Shown here: positions 8,902-17,682 of the stretch, piece by piece
How the letters are laid out: each line of letters starts with the position of its first letter
Position numbering within the stretch: the first letter of the stretch is position 1
Source of the DNA: Granulicella sp. S156
Lineage (GTDB): Bacteria > Acidobacteriota > Terriglobia > Terriglobales > Acidobacteriaceae
Direction of reading: 5' to 3'
Assembly: GCF_009766105.1 (NCBI RefSeq)
Contig: NZ_LMUH01000008.1
Coordinates: 5,814-69,813, forward strand
DNA: 64,000 bases
Position numbers and translations under genes: made by a program
Notes under the pieces: model-generated
What the model was told of the DNA's origin: nothing
Seen by the model: only the letters and a program-made list of their open reading frames with translations
Databases searched by the model: none

Positions 8902-9810
8902 TTGACGCCCCTCTCCCATTGGATCTGGTTCCACGTCGCCATCGTCGTTTTATTGGCGCTTGAGTACCTTCTGCACCGTGCAGTTCCCGACACCAGACGC
9001 AAAGCCATTTACGCAACCATTCTCTGGGTCGCAGCGGCACTCTCCCTTGCGGCGATTCTGGCGCGATTCTATAGCTCTGCCGGTGCTGTGCAGTATCTCG
9101 CCGGTTATGCGATAGAAGAAGCACTCTCCATCGATAACCTCTTCGTCTTCCTGCTGCTCTTCCGTCTCTTCCGGGTGCCGGACGTGCGTCAGCCACGGGT
9201 GCTTTTCTGGGGAGTCGCCGGAGCCATTGTCATGCGTGGAGGGTTCATTGCTGCAGGTCTTGGCCTGCTGAACCGCTTTCACTGGATCAGCTATGCCTTT
9301 GGTGCGATTCTGCTGTTCGGCGCCATTCGCCTGCTCCGCCCCGAAGATCCGAACAACGACAAGCAGACTCCCGGATGGATTCGATGGCTCACCAAGCTTT
9401 CGCCTATCAGCGAGAACTATGACCACTTCTTTGTCCGCGAGAATGGGCGGATGATGGCTACCGTTCTGCTGCTGGCGCTGGTCGCTGTCGAGCTCACAGA
9501 CGTCGTCTTCGCGCTCGACTCCATTCCTGCGGTTCTCAGCATTACGCGCCAGCCGTTCCTTGCCTATACCTCGAACATCATGGCGGTCATGGGACTGCGT
9601 TCGCTCTATGTATTGCTGGCGATCATGCTTGCGAAGTTGCGCTTCATCCACTATGGCCTTGCAGCGCTGCTGGCCTTCGCTGCTGTCAAGATGCTGATCA
9701 GTGCGTGGGTCGAGATTGGGCCTCTGGTATCGCTGGCCGTCATTGCGGGGCTGCTGGGGGTGACGATTGGAGCTTCGCTGCTGATGGCTCGTGACAAGGC
9801 GGTTTCGTGA
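8902..9810 (+). CDS. TerC/Alx family integral membrane protein
   Basis: TerC-family proteins are multi-helix membrane proteins linked to metal (often manganese) efflux and tellurite resistance. The 302-residue protein has about nine hydrophobic segments. It carries the family's acidic membrane motifs: EEALSIDNLFVFLLLF (about 71-86) and VELTDVVFALDSIPAVLSI (about 194-212), whose Asp and Glu residues are thought to bind metal. The start is a TTG at 8902 with AGGA about 11 nt upstream, and no ATG or GTG fits better. It follows the M28 gene by 73 nt on the same strand. No yybP-ykoY-type manganese riboswitch could be recognised in that short gap. Confidence 0.92.
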   Translation: MTPLSHWIWFHVAIVVLLALEYLLHRAVPDTRRKAIYATILWVAAALSLAAILARFYSSAGAVQYLAGYAIEEALSIDNLFVFLLLFRLFRVPDVRQPRVLFWGVAGAIVMRGGFIAAGLGLLNRFHWISYAFGAILLFGAIRLLRPEDPNNDKQTPGWIRWLTKLSPISENYDHFFVRENGRMMATVLLLALVAVELTDVVFALDSIPAVLSITRQPFLAYTSNIMAVMGLRSLYVLLAIMLAKLRFIHYGLAALLAFAAVKMLISAWVEIGPLVSLAVIAGLLGVTIGASLLMARDKAVS

Positions 9811-9859
9811 TCGGGTGCGAATGACATAAAGGCGCTGTCTGGCGTGGTGCAATCTGGAG

Positions 9860-9894
9860 AATTCTAGAGATGTGTCCCTGGGATTTCTAGAATT
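9860..9894. terminator. Inverted repeat between convergent genes
   Basis: AATTCTAGA (9860-9868) and TCTAGAATT (9886-9894) are perfect 9-bp arms with a 17-nt spacer, placed between the converging terC-like and phosphoesterase genes. The position suits a bidirectional terminator, but the AT-rich arms and missing U-run make this uncertain. Confidence 0.4.
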
Positions 9895-9925
9895 GTGGGC
9901 TGCAGCTTGTTGATTCTATGGTCCA

Positions 9926-10690
9926 TCATTTTTTGAACATAACGACTTCAGTGCTTATTTCGGAGCCATCGATTTCCATAAGCCGATAGCCGAAGCTCTG
10001 CTCGTCGATTGCAATCTCGTCTGATATTTTTACTATCTGGTAGGAAGCCGCAGGGGTCACAAACTGACGTATGTTTCCGTCGATGGCATCGTCTTCCATG
10101 TGATAGTGGCCGCAAAAAATGACGGTTTCTCTTTTCGCTTCCAGAAGCGCGGCTCGTATCTTCTCTCTTGCGTTCAGGGCAGCGCCGGCTCTATCCAGTG
10201 GGGTGTCGATTTCCAGGACGGGATGATGCAAAAAGAGGATCATTTTTTTCTCGGTATTCATCTCCTGTTGCAGCCAGCGGAATTGATGGTCGCTGATGGA
10301 ATTGGAGGAAGAATCCAAGTAGATGTATTTGAAAGAGCCCTCTTCGTAGGCGTACTTCAATTCATCGTCGCTGTTGGGCGAGCTGTAATGTTTGCTGACT
10401 TCCGAGAAGCTGTCGTGGTTTCCCAGAACCATTCGCAGTTTGAAGTTGTATTTTCCAATCAGGTTGAAGAACCACTCGTTACCGTCTTTTGTGCCGATAT
10501 CGCCGCCGAACACCACCTCCGTAATCCCTCTTTTAGCGATGTCATCGAGAATCAGCTTCAGATTGTCTTTGTGCTCTTCGGACTCGCGCAGGTAGCGCAT
10601 TTTGCCTGATTCTGCTTTTTCGCCTAATACGATTTTTTGCCCGATATGCGCGTCGGTTACATAGGCGATTGATTTCCGCTTCTCTGTCAT
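9926..10690 (-). CDS. Calcineurin-like metallophosphoesterase
   Basis: This is a 254-residue cytosolic phosphoesterase of the calcineurin-like superfamily, nearest in layout to Icc/CpdA-type cyclic nucleotide phosphodiesterases. The dinuclear metal site is complete: TDAHIG (DxH), GGDIG (GD), GNHD, LHHP (His) and CGHYH (GHxH). The frame stays open up to 10972, but the ATG at 10688-10690 (MTEKRKSIAYVTDAH) is preferred. The extra 94 residues upstream are low-complexity and overlap a repeat-rich intergenic tract. It is convergent with the TerC gene and divergent from aroB. The substrate cannot be inferred from the neighbours. Confidence 0.88.
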   Translation of the reverse strand: MTEKRKSIAYVTDAHIGQKIVLGEKAESGKMRYLRESEEHKDNLKLILDDIAKRGITEVVFGGDIGTKDGNEWFFNLIGKYNFKLRMVLGNHDSFSEVSKHYSSPNSDDELKYAYEEGSFKYIYLDSSSNSISDHQFRWLQQEMNTEKKMILFLHHPVLEIDTPLDRAGAALNAREKIRAALLEAKRETVIFCGHYHMEDDAIDGNIRQFVTPAASYQIVKISDEIAIDEQSFGYRLMEIDGSEISTEVVMFKK

Positions 10691-11027
10691 TTTCAGATCA
10701 TAGGCCGTGCATGAGGTCAGATGTTTCGGTGCGGGCCGAACTGTGGGGTGAGATGGGGCGTTGGCTTCTTCGGTAATACAAGCATCCGCAAAATACAGAG
10801 GTTTCTCCGCTCCCGTTGGTCGGTCGAAATGACAGGCTTGGGGGGGAAGGAATAGGGAGCAAGAACAGAAGCAGATTCCCTGCGGGAATGACAAAAAGAA
10901 AAGCTGAAGCAGAGGCCGCGACAAAAACCGCGACGGAAGCCGAGGCAAAAGCCACGGCAGGGGCTGCGGCAAAGTTATAGATAAACCGCAGTGTGATGAC
11001 AGGCCCTAGCGCGATATCCTTATAGAG
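10691..11027. other. Intergenic region with hairpin and Xaa-Ala-like triplet tract
   Basis: This is the divergent region between the phosphoesterase and aroB. It contains a perfect hairpin ATTCCC-TGC-GGGAAT (10875-10889) followed by a low-complexity tract (about 10891-10977). In the plus-strand frame starting at the ATG at 10888, the tract reads as alternating Ala/Thr with Lys/Glu for 30 codons and stops at 10978-10980. No ribosome-binding site precedes that ATG. I treat the tract as a degenerate repeat and not a gene. The aroB promoter should lie in the last 50 nt but has no clear consensus boxes. Confidence 0.5.
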
Positions 11028-12167
11028 ATGAGCAACAACACTAAAATTACGGTACGGGCTGCCTCCGCTACCTATGAGGTTGAAATCGGTAGTGGGTTGC
11101 TGGCGGGCGTTGGTGAGCGTGTCGATGCGCTGCTTAAGGGTGGACTGAGCGCGGGTAAGCAGCGGGTCTTCGTTGTTACCTCGCCTGAGATCTGGAAGCT
11201 CCACGGCGAGCGTCTTGCCAGCGGCTTCCCTGCCGCTCCCGCGCTGCTCAGCGTGCCGGCGGGTGAGCAGCATAAGCGCCTTGCCACGGTGGAACGCCTC
11301 GCCGAAGAGATGGCCCAGCATGGCGCGGATCGCGATAGCGTGCTTCTGGCCCTGGGCGGCGGTGTCATCGGCGACATGACCGGCTTCCTTGCCGCGATGT
11401 ACATGCGCGGCATTCGATATATCGGCGTGCCGACCACGCTGCTTGCACAGGTCGATAGCTCCCTCGGCGGCAAGACTGGCGTGAACCTCGCCGCAGGCAA
11501 AAACCTCGCAGGCGCGTTCCATCATCCACTGGCGGTGTATGCCGATACCGCGACGCTCCACACGTTGCCCGCCGCAGAGATCCGCGCCGGACTTCAGGAG
11601 TCCATCAAGGCCGGGATCATCCGCGACCGTGCGCTGTTCGACTTTCTGGACGAGAACAAGGCCGAGGTGCTGAGCGACGGTCTGGATAGCGACCAGGCGG
11701 CTATCACCCACGTCGTCGCCGCCAGCGTGCAGATCAAGGCCAATGTCGTCGGCGCTGACGAGAAAGAGTCTGGCGAGCGCATGCTCCTCAACCTCGGACA
11801 TACGCTGGGTCACGCCATCGAAGCCGCAACGGAGTATAAGCAGTTGCTGCATGGCCAAGCCGTCGCCTGGGGCATGATCGCGGCCATCGGCATTGCGCAG
11901 CGGCGCGGCATGGTGAGCAGCAGCGAAGCGGAGCGTATGAATCGCGTCATCCGCGCCTATGGACCTCTGCGAGGCTTCAGCGCAGACGCCGCAGAGCTCG
12001 TTGCACTAACAGCCAAGGACAAGAAGAACCGCAGCGGAGCACGTTCCTTCGTGCTGCCCATCGGCATCGGCGATGCGACGGTCGTGCGCGATGTGAGTGA
12101 AGCCGAGTTGCTCGCAGCCGCCGAAGAGATGATGGCTGAAGTGAACAACCTGCAGGTGCTGGCGTGA
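11028..12167 (+). CDS. aroB: 3-dehydroquinate synthase
   Basis: AroB is the second enzyme of the shikimate pathway. It converts DAHP to 3-dehydroquinate with NAD and a divalent metal. The 379-residue protein shows the NAD-binding GGGVIGDMTGFLAA, the VPTTLLAQVDSSLGGKTGVN block that binds substrate phosphate and cofactor, the downstream Lys/Glu motifs, and the metal-site region NLGHTLGHAIEA. The length matches the family. It overlaps the following ubiE start by 4 nt (GTGA), so the two genes are translationally coupled. The other shikimate gene in the window, aroC, is 37 kb away. Confidence 0.97.
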   Translation: MSNNTKITVRAASATYEVEIGSGLLAGVGERVDALLKGGLSAGKQRVFVVTSPEIWKLHGERLASGFPAAPALLSVPAGEQHKRLATVERLAEEMAQHGADRDSVLLALGGGVIGDMTGFLAAMYMRGIRYIGVPTTLLAQVDSSLGGKTGVNLAAGKNLAGAFHHPLAVYADTATLHTLPAAEIRAGLQESIKAGIIRDRALFDFLDENKAEVLSDGLDSDQAAITHVVAASVQIKANVVGADEKESGERMLLNLGHTLGHAIEAATEYKQLLHGQAVAWGMIAAIGIAQRRGMVSSSEAERMNRVIRAYGPLRGFSADAAELVALTAKDKKNRSGARSFVLPIGIGDATVVRDVSEAELLAAAEEMMAEVNNLQVLA

Positions 12168-12922
12168 GTATCCTCGAACAGGAGAGCGCGCTGGGAGCTC
12201 GGCCTTCCGGCGAAGCCACCGAAACCGCAGCGGCGGAGCACGTTCGGGACATCTTCAACTCCATCGCGCCGAGCTACGACCTGTTGAACCATCTGCTCTC
12301 GATGGGACTCGACCGTCGCTGGTGGTCGCGCACCGCGCGCAGCTTCAGCGGCATTCTTATACGGCCCGAAGCCCGCGTGCTCGATATCTGCTGTGGAACC
12401 GGCGACATGACCTCCGCGCTGCTCGCACAGCGTCCTGCTAATAGTGAGCCCATTACAGGTCTCGACTTTTCCGCCGAGATGCTCGCACGCGCACGCATCA
12501 AATATGCGAGCGCCAATGCGCTTTGGGTCGAAGGAGACGCGATGCACCTGCCGTATCCGGACAACAGCTTCGACCTTGTGACCTCTGCCTTCGGCTTTCG
12601 CAATCTCACGAACTATGCGGAGGGGCTCACGGAGATTCACCGTGTTCTCAAGCCGGGCGGCCGGATCGGCATTCTGGAGTGCAACCAGCCGGATGGCCTG
12701 AGCGGTGCGCTCTACAACCTCTATTTCAAGCACATCCTGCCTATCGTCGGCGGCATGATCTCGGGCGACCGTGCCGCTTATCGCTATCTTCCGGCCTCGG
12801 TGGAACGCTTTCCACGCTCGCCACGGATGCTGGCGCTTATGGCTGAAGCAGGCTTTGCAGATTGTGCGTGGGATGGCTACCTGTTGCGTGCGGCAGGACT
12901 CTATCGAGGGGGCAAGAAGTAG
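12164..12922 (+). CDS. ubiE: Demethylmenaquinone methyltransferase
   Basis: This is an S-adenosylmethionine-dependent C-methyltransferase for the last step of menaquinone (and, in some bacteria, ubiquinone) synthesis. The 252-residue protein starts with the family's FNSIAPSYDLLNHLLSMGLDRRWW, then motif I VLDICCGTGDMTSAL, motif II-like YPDNSFDLVTSAFGFRN and GGRIGILECNQP, and ends YLLRAAGLYRG. It starts at a GTG overlapping the aroB stop. Acidobacteria use menaquinone, so the menG role is the more likely one. The pairing with aroB fits chorismate being the menaquinone precursor. Confidence 0.95.
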   Translation: MSILEQESALGARPSGEATETAAAEHVRDIFNSIAPSYDLLNHLLSMGLDRRWWSRTARSFSGILIRPEARVLDICCGTGDMTSALLAQRPANSEPITGLDFSAEMLARARIKYASANALWVEGDAMHLPYPDNSFDLVTSAFGFRNLTNYAEGLTEIHRVLKPGGRIGILECNQPDGLSGALYNLYFKHILPIVGGMISGDRAAYRYLPASVERFPRSPRMLALMAEAGFADCAWDGYLLRAAGLYRGGKK

Positions 12923-12936
12923 ATTCGTGGCGACTC

Positions 12937-13047
12937 CAGACGAAAAGCCTTTAACGCAGAGGGCGCGGAGGTTTCGCGGAGGCCGCAGCGGAACCCTTTT
13001 TCCTCTACGAAACCTCCGCACAGCCGGCGTTAAAAGCTTTTCTTCTG
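12937..13047. repeat. Long imperfect palindrome (REP-like element)
   Basis: Arms of 41 nt at 12942-12982 and 13002-13042 are inverted copies of each other at roughly 80% identity. Blocks such as GAAAAGC, TTTAACGC and GCGGAGGTTTCG are kept in both arms. Short similarity continues outward to about 12937 and 13047. The element fills the gap between ubiE and the CDF transporter and could fold into a long hairpin in mRNA, affecting read-through. Confidence 0.75.
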
Positions 13048-13102
13048 TAGCTGCAACGAATTCTTCTACGCGTGTATGCTCAGGGCAATACAGGGCGGGT
13101 CG

Positions 13103-14542
13103 ATGACAGAACTGGAACAGCGCAGCTCTGCTAAGAGCGCGGCGGCGCTTTCGTCGCTGATGGCGGCTCTCGCCATCACGCTGCTGAAGCTCATCACCGG
13201 TGTCCTTACCGGCTCGCTGGGTATGTTGAGCGAGGCCGCGCACTCGGCCATCGACCTTATCGCCTCCGGCATCACGCTGATGACGGTACGTGTCTCCGAC
13301 CGCCCCGCGGATGAAGAGCACAACTACGGTCACGGCAAACTCGAGAACCTCTCCGCTGCCCTTGAGACTTTATTGATGGTTGGCTCCTGCGTATGGATCG
13401 CGCAGGAGGCGGTGCGGCGCATTCTGTATCACCGGCATCTCGATCTTCGCTGGTCCGTGTGGCCATTCCTCGTTCTGCTGCTGTCGATGTTTGTGGACTA
13501 CACGCGCTCCCGCGCCCTGCAGCGCGTAGCGGAAGAACAGCGCAGCGACGCGCTGGCAGCAGACGCCCTTCACTTCGGCACCGATCTCTGGTCGGCAGGG
13601 GCTGTCTTTCTGGGACTGCTCGCGACATTTCTCGGCGAGCGTCTGCATCTGCCGTTGCTGGAGTATGCCGATCCCGTCGCGGCTCTGCTGGTAGCCGTCA
13701 TCATTCTGCGGGTAACGTGGCGACTCGCGCGGAGAACCATCGATTCCCTGCTGGATGCTACGCCTCCAGAGATCCGCGAGCAGATTCGACGTGAGTTGTT
13801 CCATGACCTGAAGTCCACGGACGGGGTCCTTGCCGTGGAACGTGTGCGAGTACGCCGTGCGGGTTCGGACTACTTTGTCGACCTCACGCTGGGCCTTCCG
13901 CGCAATCTTACTTTTCAGCGCTCCGAGCAGATTGGCTTTGCCGCAACCGCCGCGGTGCAGAAGCTGTTGCCTGGAGCCGATGTCGTCATCCACACGGTAC
14001 CGGTCGCGGCCCTGGGTGAGAGCGTCTTCGATCGTGTCCGTGCCGTAGCCGCGCGATCCAACCTCGCGATTCATGACGTCAGCGTGCAGCAGTATGATGG
14101 TGCGCTGCACGTTGAACAACACCTTGAAGTGCCTGAGACGATGTCTTTGAGAGAGGCCCACGACATTGCGACACACCTCGAAGCCGGGATGCGGCGCGAG
14201 ATTCCCGGCATTGCCACCGTGCTGACACACATTGAGAGCGAACCGGCAACGATCGCGCACCCGGCACCCATCGGAGCGACGGAGAACCTTACGAACCAAT
14301 TGCTGGCGACAGCCCGCGTCTTCCCGGAGATACTGGATATCCACGAGATTGTCGTGACTCGCGGCCATGGAGGCGCGGCGAACAGTGTGCAGATTAACTG
14401 TCACTGCACGCTGCCTGACGACCTCCCCATGGCGAGCGTGCATGAGGTCATTACCGAGTTCGAGAGCGAATTCCGCATCAAACACCCGCAGGTCGCCCGC
14501 GTGCTGATCCATCCAGAGCCCGCGACCGACAACCGGAGATAA
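13103..14542 (+). CDS. Cation diffusion facilitator (CDF) metal transporter
   Basis: This is an inner-membrane proton/divalent-cation antiporter that exports metals such as zinc. It has about six membrane helices (residues about 15-210) with both HxxxD metal-site motifs: HSAID in helix II and HFGTD in helix V. The conserved YGHGKLENL cytoplasmic loop follows helix II. The C-terminal half is long: after one ZT-dimer domain (RHELFHDLKSTDGV-like region) there are further repeats with LAIHDVSVQQYDG and VLIHPEP, giving 479 residues against about 300 in the short family members. The ATG at 13103 is preferred over one 9 codons earlier, which has no ribosome-binding site. It is followed 3 nt later by the PASTA gene. 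Confidence 0.9.
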   Translation: MTELEQRSSAKSAAALSSLMAALAITLLKLITGVLTGSLGMLSEAAHSAIDLIASGITLMTVRVSDRPADEEHNYGHGKLENLSAALETLLMVGSCVWIAQEAVRRILYHRHLDLRWSVWPFLVLLLSMFVDYTRSRALQRVAEEQRSDALAADALHFGTDLWSAGAVFLGLLATFLGERLHLPLLEYADPVAALLVAVIILRVTWRLARRTIDSLLDATPPEIREQIRRELFHDLKSTDGVLAVERVRVRRAGSDYFVDLTLGLPRNLTFQRSEQIGFAATAAVQKLLPGADVVIHTVPVAALGESVFDRVRAVAARSNLAIHDVSVQQYDGALHVEQHLEVPETMSLREAHDIATHLEAGMRREIPGIATVLTHIESEPATIAHPAPIGATENLTNQLLATARVFPEILDIHEIVVTRGHGGAANSVQINCHCTLPDDLPMASVHEVITEFESEFRIKHPQVARVLIHPEPATDNRR

Positions 14543-14545
14543 GTC

Positions 14546-15391
14546 ATGAAGATCCGCATACGCTTGGAGACACGATCCTTCGAAGAGGCCATGAAGCGGT
14601 ACTTCCAGCTTGCCCTCACTGCACTGTCGATGATCGCGGTCATGCTCATCACCGCAGCGCTGACGCTGCGGATTGCGCTGCATGGGCATGAACTCTCCGT
14701 ACCAAACTTCTCGGGCATGACGGCGGCCGAAGCCAGCGATGCCGCGTTGCACAGCGAGCTCGACCTCACCATTGAGAACAAGTTTTACTCGACGACCGTG
14801 CCCGCCGGGCGCATGTTGTCACAAGCTCCGGCTGCAGGCTCGCGCGTGCGGCGCGGATGGCAGGTGCGCGTGACCGAAAGCCTCGGACCACAACAGGTTA
14901 CGATCCCCGATGTTGCGGGTGAGCCGGTACACCAGGCTGCTATGGACATCCGCCGGATGTCGCTGGATCTGGGCACGATGGCGCATATCGACGCGCCGGG
15001 AGATCCCGACATTGTGCTGGCGCAGACGCCTCCGCCGAATGCAGGCGTGGACCAGCCGCGTGTGAGCCTGTTGCTCAGTTCCACGGCCAGTGGCGCTTCC
15101 AGCGCGTTTGTGCTGCCGTCGTTTGTGGGCCTCAGCTACTCCGCCGCGAGCAAGGCGGCGGCGGCTCTCGGCCTGCGGGTCTGGTATATAGCGGATACGC
15201 CTCCGACGCCTCCGGCTGCTACGCAGCAGACTGTAACACTCAATGCCAATGGACAGTCCATCACAGTGCCGGTACCGGCAGCGCCTGTCGTTGTTCCGCC
15301 CCCGGTAGGAGCTGTGACAGGACAGAAGCCGGAGTCGGGATATCGTGCCAATAAGGGCGATGCGGTGCGGCTGATCTTTGGCGCACGGTAG
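14546..15391 (+). CDS. Membrane-anchored PASTA-domain protein
   Basis: This 281-residue protein has one N-terminal membrane helix (about 20-44) and then three PASTA domains: about 50-112 (SVPNFSGMTAAEASDAAL...), 114-180 (TIPDVAGEPVHQAAMDI...) and 190-280 (VLPSFVGLSYSAASKAAA..., with a Pro/Val-rich insert). PASTA domains bind peptidoglycan fragments or act as spacers in cell-wall proteins. No kinase or transpeptidase domain is attached, unlike the classical PASTA kinases and penicillin-binding proteins. The start is 3 nt after the CDF stop, so the two are co-transcribed. An ATG further in (MKRYFQLAL) is an alternative start. Confidence 0.88.
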   Translation: MKIRIRLETRSFEEAMKRYFQLALTALSMIAVMLITAALTLRIALHGHELSVPNFSGMTAAEASDAALHSELDLTIENKFYSTTVPAGRMLSQAPAAGSRVRRGWQVRVTESLGPQQVTIPDVAGEPVHQAAMDIRRMSLDLGTMAHIDAPGDPDIVLAQTPPPNAGVDQPRVSLLLSSTASGASSAFVLPSFVGLSYSAASKAAAALGLRVWYIADTPPTPPAATQQTVTLNANGQSITVPVPAAPVVVPPPVGAVTGQKPESGYRANKGDAVRLIFGAR

Positions 15392-15448
15392 ATTAGAGCG
15401 TTCGGCATCAAGAGTTCACTGCGTGGTTGAGCAGGCACGGAAGTGCTG

Positions 15449-17293
15449 CTAATTCGGTGAAGGTTGCTTCACATGATCGATGACAGGAACTTGAATCCGA
15501 GCTCTTGTGGGCTGCAGCTTCAGTCCGAGCTGCTCTTTCAGGGCTTCCGAGAAAGTCGGTGCTCCCGTATCAAGCTGAGCGTTTGTACTGGGAGGCGAAG
15601 GATCGTTGCGCTCAGGCACGGAATCGAGTGAGAAATCGTAAGTCCCGGCCAGCCCAGTCCGGTCCACTACGGGCCGGCCAGAATCCTGCCAAAGCGGCAT
15701 GTAATTGGCAATGTACTGCATGGTGATGTCCCGGGCCCCCACCAAGAACGAATGGTGTGGCGTAATCATCAGCACGTTCGCGCCGCAAAAGCGCAAGAAT
15801 CCACCCGGCGCAACAGATGGCGAAGCGGGATCTGGCGGGGATGTCCACTTCGCGTCGCACGGGAGACCCTCTGCATGGGGCCGCAGCCTTGGCCCAATCT
15901 TTCCCGGCCGATCAAGCACGAGAGCGAGCGCTGGCATCTCCTGCGTCTCAAAATGCAAAGCTAGATTAAAGCGGTCGGCGAGGAGCGACTGTATCATCAG
16001 GCGCATCTGGTCCTTGGTGGGATTGCCTTCTGCCTTGGCTTCGATGACGAAGCTATCGCTTGCGACCCACTTGGGCAGGTGCGCGAGCATCGCGTTTTGC
16101 TGCTCGCGCGTGGATATGATTTTGTAGGCAAACTCGATGAGACTTGGAAGCGTTCCCTGCACCAGCAAGCGTCCTCCTGGCGGAATAGGCTCATCATCAA
16201 TGTTCAGGCCGACGTTTTGCTCGACGCGCTTGCCGGGCTCGGCGGGTTTGATGGTGGCGACCTCGAATGCCATCTTGCCGCCTGCCGCCTTTTGCCAGTT
16301 CGGCATTTCTTTCGTTGCTTGCGCCAAGCCAAATACGACTGGCACCGCTATGGTTATCAATCCAACTGCACCCAGCAGGATTTTCATGCTGAAGCCCAGC
16401 CTTAGCCCCGCGTGGCGGGCTCCAATGCGAACAATCCGTTCTTTCAGATCCGAACCCGTGACGCCAGACGCACACTCCAGCGGCGACTCTACATAAAACC
16501 TGCATACATTCAGAATTCCCTCGGCATAGACCTGCGCGTCGCTGCCAGCAGCGAGAACGGCCTCGTCGCAGGCGCGCTCGCGTTCATCGACTAACCGCGC
16601 CCCGATCCACCATACTGCGGGATGAAACCAGAACAACGCTTCCGCGATCATATGTACGGCGAAGGTTAGATTGTCGCGCCGACGTACATGGCACATCTCA
16701 TGCGCGACAATTGCTTTCAATTGCTCCGGCGTGAGCCGTTCCAAAATTCCCTCCGGCAATAGCAGCACCGGCCGGAAGATTCCATAGATGCCCGGCTCAA
16801 TCATCGCCGTCGACCACAGTGCGGGCACATCTGCCGCAATCTCAAGAGGCAATGCCGAGCGCACCGCAGCTCGAATGCTCCGCCATCCGCGTATCCAGCG
16901 GAGAACGATGATCAAGGCTCCGCAAACCCAAATCGTTAGCAGCAAGACCGGCAGGCCGTTCCCGTGCGTCGCCGCAGACGAGTGTTCCGTCACACCAAAG
17001 AACCGCACCTGCGGGAACGGCTGCGCCATCTGTCCCATAACGTTTGCGAGTGCAGGCTTCGCGACGATCGGCGTCGCAACCAGCGACTGGAACAGCTCGC
17101 CCACAGCCATCAACAGTGACAACGGAAGCAGAAACTTTACCGAGGCAATCATCCACAAGCAATATCGTGCTCTTGCGTGATTCTTCCTGAGCGCCAGCGC
17201 CAGTGCCCACGCGATGCCCGCTACGACGGTTGACTGCCAAAGATGATTGACGACGGCTGCGGTCCAACTTCCGTCCCAGAATGCTGGCATCAT
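15449..17293 (-). CDS. BlaR1-type M56 peptidase fused to a TIGR03435 domain
   Basis: This 614-residue membrane sensor-protease has N-terminal membrane helices (about 15-35, 45-65 and 115-132), then the M56 zinc-protease core with HEMCH at 198-202 and a downstream DERERACDEAVL region. A further helix lies at about 302-322. From about residue 342 (FEVATIKPAEPG) to the end it is a TIGR03435 domain (PGGRLLVQGTLP, ADRFNLALHFETQEMPALAL, VVDRTGLAGTYDFSL, LKEQLGLKLQPT). In classical BlaR1/MecR1 the outer domain is a penicillin-binding sensor; here it is replaced. It overlaps the BlaI-like repressor gene by 4 nt. The inferred role is to cleave that repressor on sensing an unknown external signal. Confidence 0.9.
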   Translation of the reverse strand: MMPAFWDGSWTAAVVNHLWQSTVVAGIAWALALALRKNHARARYCLWMIASVKFLLPLSLLMAVGELFQSLVATPIVAKPALANVMGQMAQPFPQVRFFGVTEHSSAATHGNGLPVLLLTIWVCGALIIVLRWIRGWRSIRAAVRSALPLEIAADVPALWSTAMIEPGIYGIFRPVLLLPEGILERLTPEQLKAIVAHEMCHVRRRDNLTFAVHMIAEALFWFHPAVWWIGARLVDERERACDEAVLAAGSDAQVYAEGILNVCRFYVESPLECASGVTGSDLKERIVRIGARHAGLRLGFSMKILLGAVGLITIAVPVVFGLAQATKEMPNWQKAAGGKMAFEVATIKPAEPGKRVEQNVGLNIDDEPIPPGGRLLVQGTLPSLIEFAYKIISTREQQNAMLAHLPKWVASDSFVIEAKAEGNPTKDQMRLMIQSLLADRFNLALHFETQEMPALALVLDRPGKIGPRLRPHAEGLPCDAKWTSPPDPASPSVAPGGFLRFCGANVLMITPHHSFLVGARDITMQYIANYMPLWQDSGRPVVDRTGLAGTYDFSLDSVPERNDPSPPSTNAQLDTGAPTFSEALKEQLGLKLQPTRARIQVPVIDHVKQPSPN

Positions 17294-17676
17294 GACTGCT
17301 TCTCCTCTCCGGGGAGTTTGCGCAAGGCATTCTCCGCTTTCTTCACGTCATCGAGAGACAATTTACCGGTCTCGACGAGGCGTGCCACCATAGGCTGAGA
17401 TCGCCCGCCAAAGAGATCCAGCAACTCGTCAATCAGCCGACGCTGCGCTGCGTCGCGCGAAATGGAGGCTGCAAAAACATGAAAGTTTCCTACCTTCTTG
17501 ACGCGCCGCGCCACTCCCTTCGGTTCCATCCTGTACACCATGGTTTGGATCGTGTTGTACGCCGGTCTTGCTTTGGCGGGAAGTGAATCCAGAATCTCGC
17601 GGATGGAGGATTCTCCCTGGGTCCAGAGCACCTCCATGATTTGAAATTCGAGTTTGGACAATTTTGGGGTAGCCAT
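17290..17676 (-). CDS. BlaI/MecI-family transcriptional repressor
   Basis: This is a 128-residue winged-helix repressor of the BlaI/MecI/CopY family. It starts with LSKLEFQIMEVLWTQGESSIREILDSLP (helix-turn-helix) and continues with PAYNTIQTMVYRMEPKGVARRVKKVGNFHVF, the recognition helix and wing. The C-terminal helices (RRLIDELLDLFGGRSQPMV...) form the dimer interface and normally hold the cleavage site for the partner protease. It precedes and overlaps the M56 protease gene. Two palindromes immediately upstream are the likely autoregulatory operators. The target genes beyond its own operon are unknown, and no beta-lactamase is nearby. Confidence 0.93.
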   Translation of the reverse strand: MATPKLSKLEFQIMEVLWTQGESSIREILDSLPAKARPAYNTIQTMVYRMEPKGVARRVKKVGNFHVFAASISRDAAQRRLIDELLDLFGGRSQPMVARLVETGKLSLDDVKKAENALRKLPGEEKQS

Positions 17677-17682
17677 CAGTTC

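Noticed and set aside
10691-10972. N-terminal extension of the phosphoesterase up to 10972
   Set aside because: The extra 94 residues are translated from repeat-rich intergenic DNA, and the ATG at 10688-10690 directly precedes the conserved domain.
11957-13333. Minus-strand open frame of 458 codons across aroB, ubiE and the CDF gene
   Set aside because: It covers parts of three well-supported plus-strand genes and the palindrome, and the translation is low-complexity.
13370-14752. Minus-strand open frame of 460 codons opposite the CDF and PASTA genes
   Set aside because: It is a shadow of the real genes: His/Arg/Gln-rich translation, no start signal and no family.
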